NCBI RefSeq assembly: GCF_014705615.1
Contig: NZ_JACXJA010000045.1
Coordinates: 19,160-83,159 of the forward strand
Source of the DNA: Paenibacillus oceani
GTDB taxonomy: Bacteria > Bacillota > Bacilli > Paenibacillales > NBRC-103111
DNA: 64,000 bases
Reading direction: 5' to 3'
The position numbers and the translations under genes are program-made. Shown here piece by piece: positions 1 through 8,352 of the stretch. Below the pieces are notes generated by a model, which was not told the DNA's origin, searched no databases, and was given only the letters and a program-made list of their open reading frames with translations. The stretch's first letter is position 1; the number at the start of each line of letters is the position of its first letter.

Positions 1-151
1 CGGAAGCCAGATAATGCTGGGTGGTGACCATGCCGTTCGTCCCCATCGTCGTCGGACGGCCTGTCGATTGCGCCGCCGCGGCGATGCTGCTGAAACATAA
101 GGTGAATATGAGCGTTATAAGAACTATTTTTTTTCGAAAGCCTTTCGTCAT
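1..151 (-). CDS. ggt: Gamma-glutamyltransferase, N-terminal part (runs off left edge)
   Basis: Only the first 50 codons are in the window. The start ATG at 151-149 has a good ribosome site (GGAGGG at 160-165, about 8 bases upstream). A basic N-terminus (MTKGFRKK) and a hydrophobic stretch ending in AAAA make a signal peptide. It is followed by GRPTTMGTNGMVTTQHYLAS, which fits the beginning of mature gamma-glutamyltransferases (an RP..MG.NGMV..QH.LAS pattern). These enzymes are exported, self-cleaving N-terminal-nucleophile hydrolases that transfer or hydrolyse the gamma-glutamyl group of glutathione or poly-glutamate. The catalytic Thr would lie outside the window. The gene sits behind a cyclic-di-GMP-I riboswitch with a terminator. 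Family assignment rests on about 20 residues after the signal, so the exact paralogue is open. Confidence 0.75.
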   Translation of the reverse strand, partial: MTKGFRKKIVLITLIFTLCFSSIAAAAQSTGRPTTMGTNGMVTTQHYLAS

Positions 152-248
152 ATACTCTACCCTCCATTGGTATATTGCTTAGTGGATAATGGCCGTAAAT
201 GTCGAGCCTTATGCCGGGTTTATCGCATCTCCCCCTTTCTGCGCACAC

Positions 249-276
249 AAAAAAAGGCGACATAGTAATTGTCACC
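249..276 (-). terminator. Riboswitch expression-platform terminator
   Basis: On the minus strand a GGTGAC / GTCGCC stem with a 9-base AT-rich loop is followed directly by a run of seven or more T. It lies between the c-di-GMP aptamer and the ggt start. The 5' arm (plus 271-276) can also pair with a GTCACC just downstream of the aptamer (plus 299-304), so the hairpin can be switched on or off. Confidence 0.8.
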
Positions 277-299
277 TCCATAGACTCTACTGGCCGTTG

Positions 300-392
300 G
301 TGACAGGCAACTGGCTGGCATGCCTTCCATGCGGGACGGAAGGGGTAGCCCCTGTAGCTTTGCGGCCTGCCCTTTCGGACAGTGTGCCTTTT
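300..392 (-). ncRNA. Cyclic-di-GMP-I (GEMM-I) riboswitch aptamer
   Basis: Read on the minus strand, the hallmarks of the GEMM-I aptamer appear in order: GGCA opening strand (plus 385-388), a P2 hairpin CUGUCC-GAAA-GGGCAG with a GNRA tetraloop, the core CGCAAAGCTACAGGG, a variable P3 arm, and ATGCCAGCCAGTTGCC closing the structure (plus about 306-321). This matches the known consensus closely. A terminator that shares pairing with the aptamer's 3' flank lies downstream, and the next gene is ggt. Known biology: this class binds cyclic di-GMP (a variant binds 3',3'-cGAMP). Inference: transcription of ggt responds to a cyclic dinucleotide. Direction of control (on or off) cannot be read with certainty. 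Confidence 0.9.
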
Positions 393-427
393 TCTGTTAT
401 GAAACATCCATATACTGAGTCTTACGT

Positions 428-458
428 ACTATAATAACTTATATAATAATTATTTCAA
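428..458 (-). promoter_or_regulatory. Candidate sigma-A promoter for the riboswitch-ggt transcript
   Basis: On the minus strand TTGAAA (plus 453-458) and TATAGT/TTATAG (plus 428-434) are separated by 18-19 bases. They lie about 40 bases upstream of the aptamer. The -10 region is good and the spacer slightly long. Confidence 0.45.
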
Positions 459-784
459 GTGTTTTTAAACATTTCCATGGCAGAAAACGCCATTCATCGT
501 CATTTTTCGATGAAGTTTTTGTTGTTTCTTATGGTGAAATTTGTCGTTTTCCCACTATATAGGATACTCCGTTGTTACATTTGAATCATTTCAGTTAATC
601 TCTGGAATTCGTTTGGCACTATATTCCTTATTTGTAGCATGATCGTCTCCTGCATACAAGTTAAATATTGTAAAACGACTTGGAAGATTTGTAAACGTTC
701 CCCGCGATAGCCCGGACAGACCCGTTTGCAAAAATCCATAACTCCTAAATTCCCGCGTCTCCGTTAATACAGCAATGCGACTTT

Positions 785-826
785 AGGCACAAAAAAATCT
801 GTCCCTCTTCATAAGGAGACAGATTG
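785..826 (-). terminator. Orphan rho-independent terminator
   Basis: Minus strand: AATCTGTC ... GACAGATT arms followed by a T7 run (plus A-run at about 785-791). No intact gene ends just upstream of it; the nearest minus-strand gene is the broken phosphotransferase ending at 1364. It may be a leftover of a lost gene. Confidence 0.6.
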
Positions 827-969
827 AAGTCCAGCAGGTTTGATTCGAAAGTCATGCATATCGTTCGCCTAACTCGCAAAGCTTGCGGGTGATGTTGCGT
901 TCCGTATGCTCGTGTCAATGCGCCGGATTAGATGACTTTTCGCAGCAAAACAGCAGCGTACGACCGCAT

Positions 970-1150
970 TAGAGTCTCTGGCACCCCCTATTTTCGGCCA
1001 AATGGGAGAACAGAGACGAATAGAGGCGGTTTGCACCCCTTATTTCAACCAACGGGTAGGGTCTGCTCCCTTTTCGCCGATTTTAAGCACCCCAAACCGC
1101 TCTTATTTTCCCATCCAAACGGATTTCGGAGCAAATAAGGGGTACAAACC
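970..1150. repeat. Dispersed intergenic repeat, copy 1 (second copy at 12500-12677)
   Basis: About 180 bases that recur at 12500-12677 with clear similarity in order and spacing: AGTCTCTGGCACCCCCTAT, then GGTTTGCACCCCTTATTT, then AAACCGCTCTTATT. The copy is bounded internally by an inverted repeat: GGTTTGCACCCCTTATTT at 1028-1045 and its near-perfect reverse complement at 1133-1150. Short open frames inside both copies are alike only because the DNA is alike. No transposase is nearby. It could be a non-autonomous element or a structured intergenic repeat family. Confidence 0.7.
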
Positions 1151-1190
1151 ACTCTTACACTCTTAGACTCTTACACTCTTAGACTCTTAC
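1151..1190. repeat. Tandem 8-bp repeat, five units
   Basis: Five head-to-tail copies of ACTCTTAS, alternating C and G in the last position, directly abut the right end of the dispersed repeat copy 1. No coding function is apparent. Confidence 0.85.
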
Positions 1191-1363
1191 TCTTCCTACT
1201 CTCCTACCCGGTTCTTTCCGAGCTCAAAAAGGGCAGAAGGCCGGACAATCTACTATTGTCAAACCGCGGCCATCCTGCTAACAGCTCTCCTGGCACCATC
1301 GTTCCTGTAGACCCGTTCGATTCGTTCGATTCGTTGGACCCCATGCTGCCAAAGCTATGGAAC

Positions 1364-1857
1364 TTATCTTGCGTTCCAGCTCGCTATCATGTTTCTCGCC
1401 ATCTCCCGATCGCTGTCCTTCTTCGTAATTGTCGCAAACTTGGCAACCAGCGCCGGATAAGCCGCCCATTGCTCCGCAATATGCTCCAACATCCGCGGCC
1501 ACACTTTACCGCCGAACTTCTCGTATCACCGAAGCAGATCCCGAAGCCCTTCCTCACCGAATAAGGCATAATAGATGACAAAATCTTTCCCGGGATCGGC
1601 CACTTCCGCTTCGGTCCAGTCGATCAGTCCCGTTACCCGCTGTGTCTCATCAACCAAAATATGCGGAGGATGCAAATCCCCGTGGTTCAATGTCGAGAAC
1701 TCCGGCCAGTACTTATCCGTACATAACCATGTCTTCCACCGGCTCAGCAGCGGATACGCGATCAGCTCAGGAGAACAAATACGCCAGTCCGGTACGTCTA
1801 TCGTCAGTTTATCCCGAACCAGATGCAGTACGTTTCTCTCGTTCTCCGCCCTCTCCC
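1364..1857 (-). pseudogene. Macrolide 2'-phosphotransferase-like (Mph/APH) fragment
   Basis: The minus strand encodes a C-terminal part of an aminoglycoside/macrolide phosphotransferase: NHGDLHPPHILVDE (catalytic HGDLH..H loop), then LIDWTEAEVADPGKDF (metal-binding DW.D/E region), then YEKFGGKVWPRM and a tail ending at a TAA at 1364-1366. A TGA at 1526-1528 interrupts the frame between DLLR and YEKFGG. The N-terminal nucleotide-binding half is absent: homology stops near 1857, where an in-frame TGA appears and an unrelated plus-strand reading frame begins. The gene is therefore doubly broken, by a nonsense codon and by loss of its 5' half at a recombination junction. The WTEAEVADP motif is closest to Mph enzymes of Bacillales; it is not expected to confer resistance now. 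Confidence 0.8.
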
Positions 1858-1862
1858 ATCAG

Positions 1863-2699
1863 ATGAAAGTCGTGGTCACGAACGGCGGCGGCATCGATGC
1901 GGTGGACGCTTACGTCGAAGCTTTCGTCGCAGACCCGTCGACCGCCTTTACCCCGGCTACGGCGACGCCGATCGGCTCCGGCTACTTAACGGTGAGCGGG
2001 TACAGTCAAGCAGCGATCAGCTTCCCCTGGAGTCCGGCGCCCGCTGATAGCGGCCACCGCTACCTGCTCGCCCGGGTCAGTCTTACGATTCCACCGGACC
2101 GCTTCGCGAACGCAGCGATTTTCGACGTACCGGGCGACCGTCATGTCGCCCAAAAAAACATTAGCGTCGTCGATTCAGCGGCCCATGGCATGAAGCCGTT
2201 TTCGTTTTCCTTCGCGCTGGTGAACCCTGCTCCGGATGCAGCCGCCTTTCAGGTTAAAGCCGCGCAAATCCGGACCGCTGACGACAAACAGCTGCTTATG
2301 CTGAAACAATCCGTCGGCTGCGGCTTTGCCCAGTTTTCCGACAAACCGCTCCGTGCGGTCCGCCTCGATCTCGGGGACGAGCTGCCGGTCCGTGACCGGT
2401 CGGATGCGATTCGGATGGATCTTACGATCCGTTCCGGGCGTCTGGACCGATTCGAGCGGATTGAGGGGATCGAACAGATCGATCGTCCGTTGATTGGCCT
2501 CTTGGACAATCCGATCGTTCCGGGCCGTACCGGAGGAGCGAAAAAGATTCGCATGAAAGCCGGAGAAGTCCGTCAGGCGGTCGTGACGATCACGCCGAAT
2601 CCGGGCGCGAGGAAGGGCGATCTGCAAATTGTGGAGATTACCCAAGTGAACGAGCGCGATCAATTGGTCGGGGGGTTGTGGATCGTGGTCGTATGCTGA
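1863..2699 (+). CDS. Truncated beta-rich (CARDB/Ig-like) protein of unknown function
   Basis: Reads MKVVVTNGGG... from an ATG at 1863 with no recognisable ribosome site; the frame stays open upstream only across antisense of the phosphotransferase fragment. The first ~110 residues have the look of a CARDB/Ig-like module: VTNGGGIDAVDAYVEAF, then a WSP..SGHRYLLARV stretch and FDVPGDRHVAQKNISVV. The remaining ~150 residues contain a second beta-rich part (FSFALVNPAPDAAAFQVKAAQI). Such segments occur in longer extracellular or baseplate-like proteins, so this 278-residue piece is probably the 3' end of a larger gene whose 5' end was lost at the breakpoint at about 1860. Function is unknown and expression is doubtful. 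Confidence 0.5.
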   Translation: MKVVVTNGGGIDAVDAYVEAFVADPSTAFTPATATPIGSGYLTVSGYSQAAISFPWSPAPADSGHRYLLARVSLTIPPDRFANAAIFDVPGDRHVAQKNISVVDSAAHGMKPFSFSFALVNPAPDAAAFQVKAAQIRTADDKQLLMLKQSVGCGFAQFSDKPLRAVRLDLGDELPVRDRSDAIRMDLTIRSGRLDRFERIEGIEQIDRPLIGLLDNPIVPGRTGGAKKIRMKAGEVRQAVVTITPNPGARKGDLQIVEITQVNERDQLVGGLWIVVVC

Positions 2700-2751
2700 G
2701 TTTCATGGAACCTGTCACAGGTTCCACTCCTTTAAAGTAGAGGCGTAAGAG

Positions 2752-2781
2752 CAGGCTGCCGCGATCGTGCAGCCTGTTTTT
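2752..2781 (+). terminator. Rho-independent terminator after the truncated protein gene
   Basis: AGGCTGC ... GCAGCCT stem followed by GTTTTT on the plus strand, about 55 bases past the stop at 2699. A second weaker hairpin (GGAACCTG/CAGGTTCC) lies at 2707-2725 without a T run. Confidence 0.75.
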
Positions 2782-2801
2782 ACCACCCCCGCCCATCTCT
2801 G

Positions 2802-3512
2802 CTAATTGGACTCGTTCTGAAGCAGCGGATGGACATAGTCGATCATTTCCGACGCGGCACGAACTCTGGCTTCAGCGGAACCCATGAATAACCGGCTCAT
2901 CCCATCCTCCAGCAGCGCGGCCCCGATCTCCAAGTCTTTCAGGTGGGCCAGAACACCGCCGGAGGGAGGCATCGGTTTATGATTGACGAGCCAAAACGCT
3001 TCAAGTATTTTATAAGAAGTCGTGCCTGCCACGAACGAAGCCTTCAGCGAATCCCCCGCGCTATCGGCCGCTTCCATTTTCGTTTTGGCGCTTAACAGCC
3101 AATGGGCCGTCTCCTTCCTATCTTTCCGGGAGCTCCGGTACCCGTTGTAATTTTCGGTTGCAATATCGGACAACTTCTGCATCAGCCCTTCGGGATCATA
3201 CAAGATACGTCCGTCCAAGTAGTTATACATTTCCATGCTATTGCGGCTCAGTTTGTACAACGCCTTATCGTAGTCGGCGTACTTGATCTCCAGAAGAATC
3301 CCGGAATGATTCCCGGTATAAAATTCTCTAGAGCACCCCTGTTTTAATAACACGTACAGATCGAGGTCCGATCCTTCTGCCGCATCCCCTCTCGCTACCG
3401 ATCCCGAAACCATCAGTCCGGATATGTCCGCATCGACAGCAGCAGCTTCCAACATCTCCGCCGTCAGATGACGGTGAACTCGGGATTGAATAAAAGTCAA
3501 ATCCGCCGCCAT
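2802..3512 (-). CDS. Nucleotidyltransferase-domain protein
   Basis: A 236-residue protein with a minimal nucleotidyltransferase (pol-beta fold) domain at the N-terminus: GSVARGDAAEGSDLDLYV at about residues 37-53 carries the GS motif and the two metal-binding aspartates (D49, D51). The C-terminal half is helical and resembles the accessory domain of kanamycin-nucleotidyltransferase-like proteins. An upstream ATG at 3539 is in frame, but the ATG at 3512 has GGAGGGG about 5 bases upstream and is preferred. It may transfer a nucleotide to an antibiotic, protein or RNA; the substrate cannot be told. Single gene on the minus strand. Confidence 0.75.
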   Translation of the reverse strand: MAADLTFIQSRVHRHLTAEMLEAAAVDADISGLMVSGSVARGDAAEGSDLDLYVLLKQGCSREFYTGNHSGILLEIKYADYDKALYKLSRNSMEMYNYLDGRILYDPEGLMQKLSDIATENYNGYRSSRKDRKETAHWLLSAKTKMEAADSAGDSLKASFVAGTTSYKILEAFWLVNHKPMPPSGGVLAHLKDLEIGAALLEDGMSRLFMGSAEARVRAASEMIDYVHPLLQNESN

Positions 3513-3683
3513 CGGCTCCCCTCCTTCTGTACGCACCATCGAATTCCGGAAGCAGCACCAAACTCAACAGGTGTTTCCTCCAAGACTTATGTATAATTTT
3601 AATTGTAATCCGCTGGTCTTCAGCCCGCAATCCTACCGTTCCCTACAGACCGAGGACTCTCCTACCCGGACCTCGCCCTATAG

Positions 3684-3730
3684 AAAAAACCCTCACCCAA
3701 GCTAGGAACGAACGCCTGCCTGGGGGAGGG
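3684..3730 (-). terminator. Terminator of the PhyH dioxygenase gene
   Basis: Minus strand CCCTC-CCCCA ... TTGGG-GAGGG stem followed by T6, about 20 bases after the stop at 3752. Confidence 0.85.
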
Positions 3731-3751
3731 CTGATACTGGTTGTAATCCGT

Positions 3752-4465
3752 TTACCGTTTCAATGCCGACAGAAGTTCCCGGTCGGTGAGCTGCTTGCCC
3801 GTCTCCGCATAACGGCACGCCTTCGATGCGACCTGGAACGCGTAGGCTCTTCTCGGCTTTTCCGTGTGATTCGTCTTGCTGTGGTGCAGCGTCTCCCGAT
3901 GGAAAATGACGGCATCCCCGGGAGCCATCGGCTTGCACGGCATCCCGTTCTCCGGATCGGCGGCGCGGCGGTGCTCCGCTCCGTCCTCGTTCAGATTCGC
4001 CTGGCGTCCGAGACGATGCGAACGCGGCGCGAGCCACAATCCCGCATTTTCCTGACTGATCGTATCCAGCGCAATAAAACCGTTCAGCATATGCCCCAAT
4101 ATATGGGTGTACATATTGTCCTGGTGCCAGGCAAGTCCCTCTCCGTGCGGAGGCACAACCGCGTACATGCCCATCCATAATCTAACTTCGTCTCCGAGTA
4201 TGTTCTCGTACACCTCGATCAGAGCCTTGGAGGCAAGCAATGAGGCCGTTTCCGGAAATTGCGCTGCACTTTTGTCGAAATGGATGAATCCGTTGGATTT
4301 CCACTTCCCGCTTTCCGATTGGTTCGCAAAATCCGCATTTTCTTTGTTGATTCTCTCCACCGTTTCGGGCGTAATGAATCCCGGCGCGTAAAAAAATCCT
4401 TCCCGGTAAAACTCCTCTATCATTTGCTCCGTCAATACAAAGTTCGAGATAACTGCTGTACTCAT
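3752..4465 (-). CDS. Phytanoyl-CoA dioxygenase (PhyH) family protein
   Basis: A 237-residue Fe(II)/2-oxoglutarate-dependent oxygenase. The iron triad is visible as H114-x-D116 in LAWHQDNMY and a distal His at 194 or 195 in ETLHHSKTNH; Arg205/206 in KPRRAYAF would bind the 2-oxoglutarate carboxylate. The N-terminus (EEFYREGFFYAPGFI) is typical of the family. It is divergent from an AraC regulator starting at 4647. In Paenibacillaceae such PhyH/AraC pairs are common, but the substrate is unknown; hydroxylation of a small molecule or secondary metabolite is an inference. Start ATG at 4465 follows AGGAGG. Confidence 0.85.
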   Translation of the reverse strand: MSTAVISNFVLTEQMIEEFYREGFFYAPGFITPETVERINKENADFANQSESGKWKSNGFIHFDKSAAQFPETASLLASKALIEVYENILGDEVRLWMGMYAVVPPHGEGLAWHQDNMYTHILGHMLNGFIALDTISQENAGLWLAPRSHRLGRQANLNEDGAEHRRAADPENGMPCKPMAPGDAVIFHRETLHHSKTNHTEKPRRAYAFQVASKACRYAETGKQLTDRELLSALKR

Positions 4466-4646
4466 TCGTACGCCTCCTCAGCTGGATTTGTACTAAATGT
4501 ACAGGAATGCGGCCGCGAAAACTGCTCGAAACGGCGCAAAAAGTTGTATTTTTGTTCAACCCGGGCCGATCTCGTCCGATGTGCTTCTTTACGAAAGCTG
4601 CGTTCCGGGATACGATAGGGAAATCAAGCGAATAGGCGGGGTCGTT

Positions 4647-5507
4647 ATGTTCTACGAAGATGTAAGACTGGAGAGGGAGCTGAACTTCGTTCGGAAGATC
4701 GGCCGGTTATCCGAACACGATATGCATGTCCACGATGCGCTGGAGGTCAGCATCCTGCTGAAGAACGACGCCAAATACCGGCTGATCGGCCGCGATTATC
4801 ACGGGAAACCCGGAGACGTCTTCGTCTTCCGGCCTTTCGAGCCTCATTACAACCTCGTACAGGATACGGAGAAACCGGTTCACTGGATTATGCTGCTGTT
4901 CTCCCCGTCGATCGTTCGTTCCATTCCCGAGGGTGGCAAGCTGCTCCGGCCTTTCTACACGGCGGCCAGCCGGTTCTCGCCGCTCATTCCGGCGCATTCG
5001 CCTTATGCCATCGCGATTCACGACGCCGCAAGGCAAGCTGTACTGGAAGAAGAGAACCGTCTCCCCGGCTGGCAAGCCAAACAATTTCAAGCTTTTATCG
5101 ATATTGTGGTGCACCTGTACCGGTACTACCTCGAGCTGGATCGCGATGCGCATATCGACCGATCCACCGATGAGGGCGTGCTCCGGGTCATCGAGTATGT
5201 GCTGTCCCATTTCAGCGAGGACATCGCGATCGATCGGTTAGTAGCTATGGCTCAGATGCGCAAGACGATGTTTTATACCAAATTCAAAGAGATGACGAGT
5301 CTCTCACCGAATGAATTCATAAGCCGGCTTCGGCTGCAGTCCGCTGTTTATTTGCTCGACTACTCCGACAAGTCGGTTACGGACATCGCCTTTGAATGCG
5401 GCTTTCATTCGTTAAGCTACTTTAACAAGCAGTTCAAACAGTTCAAAGGCTTGTCGCCCCGGGAGCACCGCAACCGGATGAAATTAGCGGGGCCGCCCGG
5501 TACATGA
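4647..5507 (+). CDS. AraC family transcriptional regulator
   Basis: A 286-residue regulator with an N-terminal cupin sensor domain (HDMHVHDALEVSILL..., GKPGDVFVFRPFEPH) at about residues 20-100 and two C-terminal helix-turn-helix motifs: IAIDRLVAMAQMRKTMFYTKFK, and VTDIAFECGFHSLSYFNKQFK with the LSPREHR signature that closes AraC domains. The ATG at 4647 is preceded by GGCGGGG and is preferred over an in-frame start 150 bases upstream that would lie in the shared promoter region. Divergent from the PhyH gene, which it probably regulates. The 181-base spacer contains a GTTG ... CAAC interrupted palindrome at about 4543-4560. Confidence 0.9.
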   Translation: MFYEDVRLERELNFVRKIGRLSEHDMHVHDALEVSILLKNDAKYRLIGRDYHGKPGDVFVFRPFEPHYNLVQDTEKPVHWIMLLFSPSIVRSIPEGGKLLRPFYTAASRFSPLIPAHSPYAIAIHDAARQAVLEEENRLPGWQAKQFQAFIDIVVHLYRYYLELDRDAHIDRSTDEGVLRVIEYVLSHFSEDIAIDRLVAMAQMRKTMFYTKFKEMTSLSPNEFISRLRLQSAVYLLDYSDKSVTDIAFECGFHSLSYFNKQFKQFKGLSPREHRNRMKLAGPPGT

Positions 5508-5560
5508 AACGGATAGGGTTCATCTTTGCCATAACTGCCCTAACAAATCGTCGGCTCACC

Positions 5561-5613
5561 AAAAAAACGCATCGCCTGGGACAGTTCCGCTTCCCGGCCA
5601 TGCGTTTTATTTC
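5561..5613. terminator. Bidirectional terminator between araC and MFS genes
   Basis: AAACGCAT ... ATGCGTTTT arms, with A-runs on one side and T-runs on the other, serve both converging genes (plus-strand AraC ending at 5507, minus-strand MFS gene ending at 5624). Confidence 0.85.
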
Positions 5614-5623
5614 GTAAGTATAA

Positions 5624-6829
5624 TCAGGATTGCGGCTTCGTCTGGAACCGGTTCCGGCTGTCTTTCAGCAAGAACAGGCCAAGGGCGGCCGCCAGTGCAA
5701 CGCCCAGACAGACGAGCCACGGCAAGCCCGGCCAACCTTTCGCAACACCCAGATCGTACAGCCAGCCGCCGGCGATCGTACTCAGCGCGCCTCCTACGGC
5801 TAACGAGTACCCGTTGAATCCGTAATACGAGGCGAGCTGCCGGGGAGGCGCGAACATCGGCACGACGTCCATCAGCAGCGGGCCCGCGATCATCGTTCCG
5901 AAAGCAAAAACGACCGATCCTGCCAACAGCGCAATCAGGTTGAAGGCAAACAGGAACGAGAACAGTCCGACGCCCATCACAAGCGTCCCCAGGCCGATTA
6001 GCCAAAACCGGTTTTGAACGTTTTGCAGCTTCGCGGTAATTGGCAGTTGGAACAGGATGACAGAGAGCGAGATCGCGCCGTACACGTAGGCTACCCCGCT
6101 TTTGTCGCCGGCAACCTCTTCGGCCAACTGAGGTAGCGTCAGGAACAATTGCATAAACAGATAGTAATACCCGATCAGAATCAGCGTATAAGCGACGAAC
6201 GGCCCGTCTTTTAAAATCAGTTGGATATCTTTAAACACGCTGTTGCGGGCAAAATCGACTTCGAGCCGCGGCAAGCCCCACGCGATCAGTCCGCCGATCA
6301 ACACGTAGATGCTGCCGGACGCGACAGACAAATAAAAGAAATCGATCGAGCTCAGCACGCTTCCTACGATCGTGGACGATACCATGCCCAGATTGGATAC
6401 GATGTTCTTGAAAGAAAACAGCGTCTTGCGGTGTTCTTCCGGCGTCAACCGCGCGAAGGCGGCCTGGTAGGACGGCTCGAACAAAGCTCCGCCCAGCCCG
6501 GAGACGATCGCCGCAGCGAAAAAATGCCAGACTTCGCTGCAAAAAGCAAACGACATAAAACCGGCGGCACGCACTCCGACGCCAAGTACTAACGTTTCCT
6601 TACAGCCGAACCTGTCCGCTACGAGACCGCCGATAAACGTCAGCCCCTGCTGAGAGATTTGCCGGACACCGAGCAAGACGCCGGTGAGTGCCAGAGTCCA
6701 GAAGAAGTCGCCGGTAAGATGCAGCGTTAAATACGGAATCAGCGCGTAAAACCCCAAATTCATAAAAAACGAACTGATGTACATCACTTTCAAGCTGCCC
6801 GGGGCCAACTTCCACGCCTTCAGAGCCAT
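5624..6829 (-). CDS. MFS transporter
   Basis: A 401-residue integral membrane protein with about 12 predicted hydrophobic segments. The MFS loop 2-3 signature is present as GGLVADRFGCKETLVLG (residues ~67-83), and RQISQQGLTFIGG resembles drug/H+ antiporter members of the YttB/MdtH type. Start ATG at 6829 has AGGTGA 6 bases upstream. It is a likely proton-driven exporter of small hydrophobic compounds or drugs. It converges with the AraC gene, so it is not in the PhyH unit. Substrate unknown. Confidence 0.85.
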   Translation of the reverse strand: MALKAWKLAPGSLKVMYISSFFMNLGFYALIPYLTLHLTGDFFWTLALTGVLLGVRQISQQGLTFIGGLVADRFGCKETLVLGVGVRAAGFMSFAFCSEVWHFFAAAIVSGLGGALFEPSYQAAFARLTPEEHRKTLFSFKNIVSNLGMVSSTIVGSVLSSIDFFYLSVASGSIYVLIGGLIAWGLPRLEVDFARNSVFKDIQLILKDGPFVAYTLILIGYYYLFMQLFLTLPQLAEEVAGDKSGVAYVYGAISLSVILFQLPITAKLQNVQNRFWLIGLGTLVMGVGLFSFLFAFNLIALLAGSVVFAFGTMIAGPLLMDVVPMFAPPRQLASYYGFNGYSLAVGGALSTIAGGWLYDLGVAKGWPGLPWLVCLGVALAAALGLFLLKDSRNRFQTKPQS

Positions 6830-7086
6830 TGCCGTTCACCTGCCTTTATGCGCTGCGCCAGTTAAGATTAACAAGTAAGGGGCGCTCCGACCCTGCCAAC
6901 CCGTGCTTCCCAAGTTAAGACTGCTGTTTGATATAACGGTATTCCCGAAAAGCCGCGAGATCCGGTAACACGATGATTCGTCTTCTCCTTGGCCGGCCGT
7001 TTTTCCCGCCTCGCCCTCAATCGTTCAAGCCAATACCCGCCTCGATTTCACCGGTCGGGTCCCGGAAAACGATGCGGCTTGTTGCG

Positions 7087-8055
7087 TTATTCCCCTGTCT
7101 CGATGTATCTCGCGGTTTTCTCCTCCAGCCGAAGCTGCCCGGCGGCGCAGCTGTCCGCCAACTGCTCCGTCGTTCGCGAGCCGATGATCGGGTAGACCGC
7201 GTACGGCTGCGCAAATAATACGGCTAGCGCTACCGCCGAGGGAGCCGCCCCGATCTCTCCGGCCACTTCGCGTACGCGTTCCAGACGGCCGAAGTTGACG
7301 TCGTTGAAATATTTGCCGAGCGAAGGCTTGGCTTTCTCCAGCTCTGTGCGGCTGAGCGCGCGGCCGAAAAAGCCTCCGGCCTGAGACGAAAACGGCACCG
7401 CCGCCAAATCGTATGTCTCGTGATACTTCTTCGTTGCCTGATCCATAACCGCCAGCGTCTTATCCGATATTCCATCCGGATTCGGCTCGGCAAGACTCCA
7501 CATCATCTGGTTGGCGCAAAATCCGTACTTCCCCGCGGCTTCCGAATACGCTATCGCTTCCTCTATACGCTCCACCGACCAGTTGGAGCAGCCGAAGCTG
7601 CGGATCTTGCCGGCGATCACCTGCTCGTGAAGAAAATCGATCATCTCCGAGACAGGTCTCGACGGATCGTCCCGGTGCAGCCAATACAGATCGATCGTGC
7701 TTACTTGCAGATTGCTCAGACTTTTCTGCAAGTCGTGCTCCAGTTCCTCGCGCGACAACCGGAAAAACCGTCCCTCCGCCGGCTTCGGACAGCCGCCCTT
7801 CGTTCCGACCACGATCCGGTTCCGGTTCTGTCTCAGCTTCATCCACTTTCCGATTGTTTTCTCGCTGACGCTTTTGATCTCACATTGCCAATCCGCATAA
7901 TTCAGCGACGTATCCAGGAAATTGCCGCCCAAATCGACGAACGTATCCAGCATCTTGAAGGAATCCGCTTCATTCAACGTGCTGCCGATCGACGCCGTCC
8001 CGAGACAGATTGACGATGCGTGAATGTCGGTACGCGGAATCGTCCGGTATCTCAT
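7087..8055 (-). CDS. Aldo/keto reductase
   Basis: A 322-residue NAD(P)H-dependent oxidoreductase of the AKR superfamily with an (alpha/beta)8 barrel. The catalytic tetrad is visible: D48 and Y53 in LDTSLNYADW, K86 in VVGTKGG, H127 in LYWLHRDD. The cofactor-binding end is recognisable in YPIIGSRTTEQLADS. The start ATG at 8055 has AGAGGAAT upstream. It probably reduces sugar or other carbonyl compounds. The gene stands alone; 257 bases without an evident gene separate it from the MFS gene. Confidence 0.9.
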   Translation of the reverse strand: MRYRTIPRTDIHASSICLGTASIGSTLNEADSFKMLDTFVDLGGNFLDTSLNYADWQCEIKSVSEKTIGKWMKLRQNRNRIVVGTKGGCPKPAEGRFFRLSREELEHDLQKSLSNLQVSTIDLYWLHRDDPSRPVSEMIDFLHEQVIAGKIRSFGCSNWSVERIEEAIAYSEAAGKYGFCANQMMWSLAEPNPDGISDKTLAVMDQATKKYHETYDLAAVPFSSQAGGFFGRALSRTELEKAKPSLGKYFNDVNFGRLERVREVAGEIGAAPSAVALAVLFAQPYAVYPIIGSRTTEQLADSCAAGQLRLEEKTARYIETGE

Positions 8056-8352
8056 ATTCCTCTTCTCCCCTTAGGCCAACGAAATATCCATAGCTTCACT
8101 GCATGACCACATAACCTTCGCTGTACAGGCGGCCATTACCTGCCTCCTCCCAAAATAATTACTTCCAACTTAGTCGCATCCCACCGGGCGCCTGCCGCAA
8201 CAATTTGCTTCTGAATCGGAACGAATCGCCCTATATATAGTTTAGCGGCAACACAGCCTATCCTCCGTGCAGACTTGTCCGCTTGCCGCTTCCGTCTCTT
8301 CGTCTTTTCGCCTCTTCGCCTGCCGTCGCAGTTACTTTTTAGGAGGAGTGTT

